Shown piece by piece: positions 57,320 to 64,000 of a DNA stretch of 64,000 bases. A program made the translations under genes and the position numbers. Origin of the DNA: Nonomuraea pusilla (GTDB lineage: Bacteria; Actinomycetota; Actinomycetes; Streptosporangiales; Streptosporangiaceae); assembly GCF_900109355.1 (NCBI RefSeq), contig NZ_FOBF01000011.1, forward strand, positions 124,001-188,000. Direction: 5' to 3'. Position 1 is the first letter of the stretch. Every line of letters begins with the position of its first letter. The notes beneath the pieces were generated by a model. It ran no database searches. It was not told the DNA's origin and saw nothing but the letters and a program-made list of their open reading frames with translations.

Positions 57320-58616
57320 TCAGGGGGCTTGCGGAGGGTCGACGACTGTCACCAAGCGGCTCGCTCCGGTGCCTCCCGAGGTTGTCCGGGAGGCGGAACG
57401 GCCGGCGGGGCGCAGGGTGACGTTCTCCGGGTGGAGCCGGCCGAGCAGGGCCAGTACGACGGGGTTGTCCTGGCCGGCGGCGTTCAGAGTGACGCCACCT
57501 GCTCGCGTCCACACCAACCCCGGTGCGCGCAGTGCGGACCACACGGATGCGGTGCCGGGCGCGGCATCGGATTGTGTGTCGCCTGCGGTGGGGTCCGGTC
57601 GGTGGGCGAAGCGGTGGCCGCGCAGAGCCTGGCCGAGGTCGACGTGGGCGGTGGTGCCGTCGTGGGTGATCTCGATGCCGGCGCTGCGGGTCCCGTCTGC
57701 GACCGGCCTGGTGATGATCCGGGCGGTAAGCGGCCCCGATGCGTTGTCGTCGGGCGGCAGGTCCTCGACGAGGGTGCGGGGCGCGGCGTAGTAGTCCTGT
57801 GTTTCGGCGACATACGTGACGGTGTCTTCAGCGGCCAGGGTCGGGACGCCAGGTCAGCAGGTGCCCGGTCGCGGCCAGGGGCGGCTGGTCGAGGACGGTG
57901 GGCAAGGCGGCGCCGCCGCCTGCCTCGAAGCCGTGGCCACGGGGACCGCCGGTGCCGGTGACGACATGGCGGGCGAAGTCCACAATGCTGGAATGCCGGA
58001 TCTGGCGGACCACCAGTTCGGTGAGGAACGCGTCGCGGGCCGGTTCGGTATACCGCAGCCCGGACGGGATGATCAGGAATGGAACGTCCTGCCAGTTGGT
58101 GAAGGGCACCAGGGCGTCGCGCAACAGGACGATCTGGTGCGGCCACTCGTTGTAGAGCTGCATCGTGACAGGCCCGCCGCGCGAACCGCGGAGCAGATCG
58201 GCCGCAGGAGGGGTGAGCAGGTGGCCATGGCAGTGGCCGCGGACGACCAGCGGGTGCGGCGGGCAGCGGTATCCGGGTGATGAGCAGCCTCTCCAGGGCC
58301 GAGGTGGCCCACGAGGTGAGCTCCCGGCCGATCGGCTCAGCCTGCGCGGCCAGTTCACGTGCTGCCGAGGCACTGTCCGGGCGGATGGCCGGCGGCGGGG
58401 AGGTCTCCCGGGTACCGAGAGCGAGTGTGGTGCGGATCTGGTCCTCCAGCACCTCGCCGTCTGCGCTGGTGAGGGCGTTGTCATCGATGATGCCCTGCAG
58501 GAGCGGCTCGTGGCGGTGAAGAAATCGCGGGCGGTCAGGGTGGTGCCGACGGCGGGCAAGGTGTTCCAACGGCTGCCGCCGGAAGCGGGTGTGCTCGGGG
58601 TGGGTGCGGGGAGCAT
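57320..58616 (-). pseudogene. Decayed gene of unknown family, at least three frameshifts
   Basis: Protein-like sequence continues through three frames in order. NTLPAVGTTLTARDFF starts after ATG 58616 (GGAGGA before it). HEPLLQGIIDDNALTSADGE and on follows in a second frame. LYNEWPHQIVLLRDALVPFT and DVPFLIIPSGLRYTEPARDA return to the first frame. TLAAEDTVTYVAETQDYYAA and GSAGIEITHDG-like sequence then runs in the third frame to a TGA at 57320. Read through, it would encode roughly 430 residues. I do not recognise the family. Either a true pseudogene or several sequencing errors would explain it. Confidence 0.6.
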
Positions 58617-58725
58617 GAGTCCTCCTCGGTGGTCGATGAAGCAGGGTGGGTGTCGCCGGGCCTGGGCGTGCGCGGGGTCCGGACCTTTTCTGGATCGACT
58701 GATACAGTTTGAGGCTGTGAAAAAG

Positions 58726-59304
58726 TCAGCCGAGGGCGGCCAGGGCGACCTCCACGAGGGGCTCGAGGGCGTGGACATCTGGGGTGATCTTCGAGGAGAC
58801 CAGTAGGCCGTTGAGGAACGTGACGAGGAAGGCGGCCAGTGTGTGCGGATCGTGCCGCGCCGCGATCTCTCCCCGCTCCGCCGCGACCCGCAGCACCTCG
58901 GCGAGCGCGTCCCGACTGGCGTCCTGCATGTCCCGCACGGTGCGCCGGATCGCCGTATTCTCCGGCAGACGCTCGCAGGCGGCATTGATTGCCAGGCAGC
59001 CCCGGCCGTCGCCTCCCGCGGCGATCCGGATCCGCTCGACCAGCATGGTGCGGATCGCCGACCGGGCGTCCGTCCCCTCCTTGAGGCTGCGCAGGGCTGC
59101 CGCCGCGAGGGTGGTGCGGTAGTGCTCCAGTGCCGCCCGGTACAGGCCCTCCTTGTCGCCGAACGCGGCGTACAAGGATCCCTGCCCGATCCCCAGCTGC
59201 TGGGTCAGGTCGCGCACCGAAGTCGCCTCGTAGCCGTTCATCCAGAACAACTCCATGGCGCGGCTCACCGCCGCCTCGGTGTCGAATTCCCGGGTCCTTG
59301 CCAT
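58726..59304 (-). CDS. TetR-family regulator
   Basis: This 192-residue TetR/AcrR protein has the helix-turn-helix TSVRDLTQQLGIGQGSLYAAFGDKEGLY. GDGRGCLAINAACERLPEN follows, typical of the TetR_C subgroup that holds a conserved cysteine (GCL). ATG 59304 is preferred; longer starts lack support. The 9-mer TCTGGATCG occurs both in its promoter (59322-59330) and before the decayed gene at 58616 (58689-58697), hinting that it once regulated that gene. Confidence 0.87.
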   Translation of the reverse strand: MARTREFDTEAAVSRAMELFWMNGYEATSVRDLTQQLGIGQGSLYAAFGDKEGLYRAALEHYRTTLAAAALRSLKEGTDARSAIRTMLVERIRIAAGGDGRGCLAINAACERLPENTAIRRTVRDMQDASRDALAEVLRVAAERGEIAARHDPHTLAAFLVTFLNGLLVSSKITPDVHALEPLVEVALAALG

Positions 59305-59393
59305 GGCTCCACTGTAGCTTATCTGGATCGCCCGTTCAAGAAACGGAGCTGCGACCTGACCATGCACTGACGGGCCGCAGGCCGGACCCACGG

Positions 59394-59653
59394 CTACTCG
59401 TCGCCGGCCTCCTCCAATCGGTCGGCCAACTGCCGCCATGCCGCGTCCAGGCGACCGCCACCTCCTTGCGTAGGTCGGGCGGGAGGTCCCGTGCCGGGCG
59501 ATCCTCGTGCTGAAGCTCGTCGAAGAGGGCTGTTACCCAGGATGAAAACGGCTCAATATAGAAGCAATAAATGGGCCAGACCAAATCATGTATTCGGAAT
59601 CCAGCATCCTGCGTTGTGGCCGAGATCACTTGATGTGCAGCCCTGTCGATCAA
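59394..59653 (-). pseudogene. Possible frameshifted remnant, unknown
   Basis: A frame beginning near 59653 reads DAGFRIHDLVWPIYCFYIEP and DRPARDLPPDLRKEVAVAW, then seems to continue in another frame as LDAAWRQLADRLEEAGDE with a stop at 59394. The only start in frame is TTG. The local sequence is AT-richer than the rest of the window. Family unknown. The rest of 59305-59744 holds no recognisable gene. Confidence 0.35.
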
Positions 59654-59744
59654 TAGTGGTCAACGTAGCGCGATTTACACATTCTTCGATTAATTCTCTT
59701 AGTGCGTAGTCGATGACGAAAGAGGATGCACCGGAGACCGTCTA

Positions 59745-60226
59745 ATGATCGCGAAGGAGATGTCGGCGCTGACGCTGACGTTCGATGAGTCGATTTCGGC
59801 TGCGAAGGCAGAGGCGGTTCGCAAATCCGTAGCGGGGGACCAGAAGGTGAACGCAACGGCCTCCGGCGCGCCGATGTGGTGTGGCAGCAAGTGGAGTTCG
59901 GGCGACGCCAACGGATCCTGGACCATCGGCTACCAGTGCGGAAGTACTCGAACCCTCCCTTGGGAGTACCAGCTCTCGGCCGCCGTCCGAGCCATCGTCG
60001 TCGGATACGTCGGCGAAAGCGGCCTCGACCGGTGGCGTAACGGGTCCTTCGCGGGACACCTGGCACCACATGTGGAACCGCCCGACTATCACTTCCATGG
60101 CACTATGAAGCCGGTTTACGTCGGAACGACATCAATTATCGGGATCTTTCCGCGTATCGGCATACTATCGGCAGTGGAGGCACTGCTAAGCTCGGCGTGG
60201 CTTACTCTGTTGTTCTGCAGAGCTGA
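59745..60226 (+). pseudogene. Unknown protein gene with a frameshift near its 3' end
   Basis: From ATG 59745 (GGAG eight bases upstream) the frame reads LTLTFDESISAAKAEAVRKS, ATASGAPMWCGSKWSSGDAN and HGTMKPVYVG. Near 60123 the sensible continuation moves to another frame: DINYRDLSAYRHTIGSGGTA and GVAYSVVLQS, stopping at TGA 60226. The interval is 482 bp, not a multiple of three. The two cysteines and W/G-rich centre suggest an extracellular beta protein whose signal peptide is also lost. A sequencing error is an alternative. Confidence 0.6.
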
Positions 60227-60309
60227 ATGACGCGCTAATGCTCTCGAATCGTAATTCGGGGGCATTGATGCATTTCTACCCGAAATCTCGCTATGGCATA
60301 ATGGTAAAC

Positions 60310-60525
60310 ATGAGTGTAAGAGGAACCATACGGGAGTGGCACCAGGACGAGGGGTGGGGTGTTATCGACTCTCCGGAGACCCCTGGCGGTTGCTGGATGC
60401 ACTTCGGCGTTGTCCAGGTTGAGGGATACCCCGCTTTGTTCGTAGGGCAGGACGTTCGATTGGAGTGGGAGGCGCCCGGTCAGGACGGCTATCACTTTCG
60501 GGCGGTTCGCGTAGATCTGCTGTGA
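60310..60525 (+). CDS. Cold-shock-domain-like small protein
   Basis: This 71-residue protein has an OB-fold cold-shock pattern, RGTIREWHQDEGWGVIDSPE, then CWMHFGVVQVEGYPAL and GQDVRLEWEAPGQDGYHFRA. The RNP-1 motif (KGFGFI in CspA) is replaced by EGWGVI and aromatic RNA-contacting residues are fewer, so RNA binding may be weak. This divergent type is common in actinomycetes. ATG 60310 starts the fold; 60301 and 60238 are upstream in-frame options. Confidence 0.7.
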   Translation: MSVRGTIREWHQDEGWGVIDSPETPGGCWMHFGVVQVEGYPALFVGQDVRLEWEAPGQDGYHFRAVRVDLL

Positions 60526-60692
60526 GCGCGGTTGCAGGGGTTGCTCATGCGCATGGCAGGGCCCCCCGGATCGTCAAGCGCGCGGGCAGCAGGCCGTAAG
60601 GCCGGAATCGTGTACAGGAGTAGAAGGGTGCTGTGCCGGCGCGGATGAGACGTGGGCGCGAGCCAACCGCGGAACGGCTCGCGCCTCACCGG

Positions 60693-61159
60693 CTACGAGG
60701 ATCGGTCCACGCCCAACTCGTCGAGGTACGCCTCGATGGCGTCGTTGACAATGGCCTTGCCGCCCATCTGCTCCTGCTTGCACGCGGCGAGGAGCCTGGC
60801 CCGGGTGTTGCGTTTGAGCCGTACGACGCAGGCTTCGCGGTGGCCCGGTCGGCTGGTGTGCCGGGCGGCGGCTGGTTGGGGTCGCGCGGCAGCTCGATGT
60901 CGGCGTCCTCGGGCATGTCCGCGGGGATGGGTGGCTGCAGCGCGCCGCAGTAGGTGTTGATGACCGCCTCGAACGTCTCCTGTAGGCCGTCGCCGGTGGC
61001 TTCAAGGGTGTAGGTGAGGCGTTCGTCGGTTTCGGTGTACAGGTGGGCGATGGCGGGGTGAAGGTTCGTCCACGTGGGCTGTCGAATGCGGCGCCCTCCT
61101 GATTGCGGTTCCGCTTTCGGCTGTTGTGGGGGCTTCGGTGGCTCCGGCTTGCGCGGCAC
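60693..61159 (-). pseudogene. Ribbon-helix-helix-like protein gene with a frameshift
   Basis: From GTG 61159 (AGGAG upstream) the frame encodes a proline-rich N-terminus, then WTNLHPAIAHLYTETDERLT and GLQETFEAVINTYCG. Around 60865 a second frame takes over: CVVRLKRNTRARLLAACKQE and GGKAIVNDAIEAYLDELGVD, a plausible ribbon-helix-helix tail, ending at TAG 60693. The interval of 467 bp is not divisible by three. Such proteins are typical plasmid or phage partition and antitoxin components. Frameshift or sequencing error. Confidence 0.55.
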
Positions 61160-61703
61160 GGCGGTGTCGCTCCTGTGGTGCGTGGCGTGCTTCCAACGGT
61201 ACGGGTTTCTGTCGCCTTGTCGCGTCGGACGGGAGCGCACGTGATCTGACTCGTCACAATGCCCGCGCCCTGCAGCCAGGAGATACGGCCTAGCCAGTGG
61301 CAGACCTTCACCTCGCTACGAGCGCCAAGCCCACGCCCGGCCAGACGCCGGTTCCGTCCTTGCGGCGCCGGACGCACGCTCTCGCCGGAGACGCTTCGCT
61401 CCCTCAGAGCGGCTTCGAATCCCGACGTCGGCGATCAGCGTCATGCAAGGACCAACGGCAGCAGGATCAGGGCGACGCCGGACTCCCATCATGAACTCGG
61501 CCACACGGCAGGAATCGATCATCATTTCCCCTCGCGTCACCTCCCGAGCCGCCAGGCGCGTTCGGTCAGCCACAGGACTGCATGGCCGGCGGAGATGTGA
61601 CACGGATCGGTAACCCCAGCGGCTCCTGGATCCACACCTACAATGCTCACCACATCGCCGACCTGAACCCGCACTGGGCCTGACTCGCAGGAGGAGGACA
61701 ACA
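61160..61703. other. Gap with one possible gene fragment
   Basis: Nothing convincing is seen over most of this 544-bp stretch. A plus-strand frame at 61582-61683 reads GDVTRIGNPSGSWIHTYNAH and ends shortly after HHIADLNPHWA. It looks like the C-terminus of a lost protein rather than a complete gene. Confidence 0.4.
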
Positions 61704-62459
61704 ATGAGAAAGCACACTCTTCTCGTACTCGCCCTCGCTGCGACAGCGGCCATGTCCGCCTGTGGCGGGCCCAGCGGAAGCGCACCCGCAGCGAACGCGG
61801 GCCCGAGGCAGGAGCAGGCTCACAGCTCTGAGGCGAAAGGCTCTTTGGACCTGTCGCTGTTGCGTGTCGCCGAGGCCGACTTCGACCCTTATGGAACGCC
61901 GGAAGAACTCGCCGCGGACCGTCCGATCGTGGCCGCCGGGGTCATCGACGGCTGGCAGCAGGGCCCGATTCTGAGATCTTATCCAGGCGGCCCTCTGGAC
62001 TATCGGGTCGTCCTGAGGATGCGTGTCACGGAACCGCTCAAGGGTGTCAAGGGCCGGAAGACGATCCCTGACGGGCTCGTTTACATAGAGCTCAGCCAAG
62101 GTGGGGTCGCCAGCGACCCCGCGGTCCCAGCCGAGCAGTGGAAGCCGCGTAAAACCGTCGAAGATTTCGAAAAAGCTCTTCCTTCCGGTACGAAGATGCT
62201 CGCGTTCCCGCGTGAGCGTCCTGTCCAGGAATTGGAGGTACATGACCCAGGGGAGCCTCTTCCGCCGGACGCCAAGCTGATGCTCGTACCCCCGCAGGGC
62301 CTGATATTCGAAGATCCGCAACTGCTGAATCAGCGATCCGGGGCCACCGCCCTGGTGGGCGGCAAGGAACGGCTGAGCGTCGGGGGCGAAGCCTGGGCCG
62401 CCCCCAAGAACATGGGTGAGCTGGTCGCCCGCCTGAAGCAGCACGGAATCACCGAGTGA
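61704..62459 (+). CDS. Putative lipoprotein of unknown function
   Basis: This 251-residue exported protein has a lipoprotein signal MRKHTLLVLALAATAAMSAC, with the lipobox cysteine at C20 and then GGPSGSAPAA. The mature domain contains RPIVAAGVIDGWQQGP, RVTEPLKGVKGRKTIPDGLVYIEL and KMLAFPRERP, suggesting a beta-sandwich. ATG 61704 has GGAGGAGGA upstream. I do not recognise the family. It is monocistronic. Confidence 0.75.
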   Translation: MRKHTLLVLALAATAAMSACGGPSGSAPAANAGPRQEQAHSSEAKGSLDLSLLRVAEADFDPYGTPEELAADRPIVAAGVIDGWQQGPILRSYPGGPLDYRVVLRMRVTEPLKGVKGRKTIPDGLVYIELSQGGVASDPAVPAEQWKPRKTVEDFEKALPSGTKMLAFPRERPVQELEVHDPGEPLPPDAKLMLVPPQGLIFEDPQLLNQRSGATALVGGKERLSVGGEAWAAPKNMGELVARLKQHGITE

Positions 62460-62521
62460 CTCAAGGTTCTCAAGCCGCCGCCTGCAACGCCCCAAGGCGG
62501 CGCAGGAGGTGAGCGGACGTG

Positions 62522-63283
62522 TCAGCCGCGGCGGTTGGGGAGCATGGCCAGGGCCTGGGAACGCTGCGCGACGAGGTCGTCGTAGGTGCCGTCGCGCTCA
62601 GCCCAGCGGTGCATGAGGACCCGCTCGACCAGGATCTCGTCAGGGGTGGGGTCCTGTGAGAGCAACCGCGTGACCTCGGCGGCGAAGTCGTCGAGCGGCA
62701 GTGCGCGCGGGTTCACCTTCTCCTGTCCCGCCGTGGCGACGGCCGGGGGAACGAGTTCGACGACGCTGACGCCGGTGCCGTCGAGTTGCGCGCGCAGTGC
62801 CTCGGAGTAGGCGTGCACCGCGGCTTTCGAGGCGGCGTAGGTGGGCATGGGCGGGAACGGCAGGAAGGCGATGCCGGAGGTGACCGTGATGAAGGTGCCG
62901 GCGCCGCGTTCCACCAGGTGGGGGGTGAAGGCGTCGATGACCCGGATGGTGCCGAGCAGGTTGGTGTCGATCGTCCTCTCCGCCGCCTCGAAGTGGGCGG
63001 GGTCGCACAGGTCCTCCAGGAGCATGACGCCCGACATGGTCACCACGGTGTCCAGTTCGGGGTACCGGGCGAGCACGGCGTCACGGGCAGATGCGACGGA
63101 GACGCCGTCGGTGACGTCGATGCGGAACGTGCCGAAACCTTCCTCGGCGAGCTCCGAGAGCGCCTCCGGGTTACGGCCGCCGACGGCGACGGCGCTGCCC
63201 GCCGCGGCGAACCGGCGGGCCAGTTCCCGCCCGATGCCGGACGTCCCGCCGACGATGAGAACGGTGCGGTTGGAGAGATCCAC
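62522..63283 (-). CDS. Short-chain dehydrogenase/reductase (DltE-like)
   Basis: This is a 253-residue NAD(P)-dependent SDR. The cofactor motif is VLIVGGTSGIGRELARRF, the NNAG-equivalent is VTMSGVM (atypical), and the catalytic pair is Y and K in YAASKAAVHAYSEAL with a serine in TVTSGIAF. The sequence resembles DltE-type SDRs. GTG 63283 follows AAGGGAAG. It is divergent from an XRE/MmyB regulator, which commonly controls such oxidoreductases in actinomycetes. Substrate unknown. Confidence 0.9.
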   Translation of the reverse strand: MDLSNRTVLIVGGTSGIGRELARRFAAAGSAVAVGGRNPEALSELAEEGFGTFRIDVTDGVSVASARDAVLARYPELDTVVTMSGVMLLEDLCDPAHFEAAERTIDTNLLGTIRVIDAFTPHLVERGAGTFITVTSGIAFLPFPPMPTYAASKAAVHAYSEALRAQLDGTGVSVVELVPPAVATAGQEKVNPRALPLDDFAAEVTRLLSQDPTPDEILVERVLMHRWAERDGTYDDLVAQRSQALAMLPNRRG

Positions 63284-63400
63284 GAGATCTTCCCTTCAGT
63301 TCATGGCGCCGACGGCGTTCAGGCTCGCGGCGCACTCGGCGATGCTCTCCGTCCTGCTCGGAGAGCGCTGCCGCAAGTCTTGACGGCATCCGCCGGGCGC

Positions 63401-63430
63401 GGCAGGGCCCCCCTCTTCCGGGGTCCTGCC
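63401..63430. promoter_or_regulatory. Inverted repeat between SDR and XRE genes
   Basis: GGCAGGGCCCC (63401-63411) and GGGGTCCTGCC (63420-63430) form an 11-bp inverted repeat with one mismatch. AGGGCCCCC recurs as a direct repeat directly downstream. The site lies in the divergent spacer, 44 bp before the regulator start, and is a likely operator. Confidence 0.55.
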
Positions 63431-63473
63431 AGGGCCCCCTCTGCGTCGGGGGCGCCGCATTACCGTGTCGGTT

Positions 63474-64000
63474 ATGAAGGATGAGGAATCCGGCAACCGG
63501 CTCGGCAGCTACCTTCGTGCCCGGCGTGAGCTGGTCTCCCCGGCGCAGGCGGGGCTGCCGCCCGGTGGCAACCGTCGCGTCCCCGGCCTGCGCCGTGAGG
63601 AAGTCGCCCTGCTCGCCGGAATCAGCGCCGACTACTACCTGCGCCTGGAGCGGGGCCGCGACAAGAACCCGTCACCTCAGGTCCTCGAATCACTCGCGCG
63701 CGTCCTGCACCTCGACGACATCGAGCGGACGTATCTGCTCGGCCTCACGGCGGCACGCCCCAGGGCGCCGCGCCGCAGGCGACCCGAGCAGGTACCGCCA
63801 CGGGTGCACCAGCTCCTCGCCCACCTTCAGATCCCCGCGTTCGTCGAAGGACGCGCCTTCGACGTCCTGGCTTCCAACCCGATGGCCGTCGCGCTCTCCC
63901 CGCGCCTGCGGCCCGGTGAGAACCGGCTCCGTTCCCTCTTCCTGGACCCGGAGGAACAAGCCTTCCACCAGGACTGGACGAAGGCCGCCGCCGGCTTCGT
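63474..64000 (+). CDS. XRE-family regulator with MmyB-like domain, C-terminus outside window
   Basis: The visible 175 codons begin GNRLGSYLRARRELVSPAQA, followed by the helix-turn-helix GLRREEVALLAGISADYYLRLERGRDKNPS. This is the hallmark of actinobacterial regulators with a C-terminal MmyB-like PAS ligand domain. That domain starts at VHQLLAHLQIPAFVEGRAFDVLASN. The gene is cut by the window end. No Shine-Dalgarno sequence is seen before ATG 63474. It probably represses the divergent SDR gene. Confidence 0.9.
   Translation, partial: MKDEESGNRLGSYLRARRELVSPAQAGLPPGGNRRVPGLRREEVALLAGISADYYLRLERGRDKNPSPQVLESLARVLHLDDIERTYLLGLTAARPRAPRRRRPEQVPPRVHQLLAHLQIPAFVEGRAFDVLASNPMAVALSPRLRPGENRLRSLFLDPEEQAFHQDWTKAAAGF

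Noticed and set aside
63301..63384. Short plus-strand frame beginning MAPTAFRLAAHSAM
   Set aside because: Only 27 codons in the SDR/XRE spacer without a ribosome-binding site; possibly a remnant but unsupported.
1..64000. CRISPR arrays, insertion sequences, tRNA or rRNA genes
   Set aside because: No regularly spaced direct repeats with unique spacers, no transposase motifs and no tRNA cloverleaf or rRNA sequence were recognised by eye.

Overview
The window is very GC-rich, and many genes start at GTG or overlap by ATGA/GTGA. It carries a DosR/DevR-type dormancy regulon, TetR-MFS cassettes, a three-component cytochrome P450 system and a fused indolepyruvate:ferredoxin oxidoreductase-type enzyme. 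Together these point to a filamentous actinomycete chromosome, plausibly Streptosporangiales (Nonomuraea-like). The taxon is an inference; no rRNA or tRNA gene is present to settle it.

Region 1 (1-22 kb) is accessory metabolism and transport. It holds a NarL-type two-component cluster with two tandem kinases, one degenerate (1-2862), and a TetR/MFS pair (3113-5270). A secreted HEYGH metalloprotease and an SMP-30 lactonase follow, then a ferredoxin-reductase-P450 operon divergent from a TetR-MFS-FBP (EF-G-binding-like) operon (7615-13037). Next come a TetR facing a GT1 glycosyltransferase, an HxlR/dehalogenase-like hydrolase pair, an S9 peptidase, membrane proteins and a protein-glutamine methyltransferase with a structured leader. 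Several regulators have clear palindromic operators.

Region 2 (22-48.4 kb) is a hypoxia/stress island. It contains six universal stress proteins, four CBS-domain proteins (three with BON), a flavodoxin, a P-type ATPase and an Hsp20. It also holds a GH65 phosphorylase with beta-phosphoglucomutase-like and HTH/PPOX partners, a GNAT/acyl-CoA synthetase, two Acg-like nitroreductases and cytochrome bd (cydAB). The island encodes its own sensor and regulator: a DevS-like GAF kinase with the heme-ligand histidine, and a DevR/DosR-like response regulator. A 14-bp box close to GGGACCTTCGGCCC recurs in most of its intergenic regions, usually as pairs whose centres lie 22 bp apart. That makes the locus look like a self-contained DosR superlocus.

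Region 3 (48.4-53.7 kb) is an Lrp/AsnC regulator divergent from a fused 2-oxoacid:ferredoxin oxidoreductase and an acyl-CoA dehydrogenase. A long nested inverted repeat closes it.

Region 4 (53.7-61.7 kb) is a gene graveyard of mobile-element character. It holds a remnant of a cytosine-5 methyltransferase joined to a truncated tRNA-guanine-transglycosylase-like protein, an MFS remnant, and several genes whose homologous reading continues only after a frame change. A few intact genes (alpha/beta hydrolase, TetR, cold-shock-like protein) are interspersed. Region 5 (61.7-64 kb) has a lipoprotein and an SDR divergent from an XRE/MmyB regulator that runs off the end.
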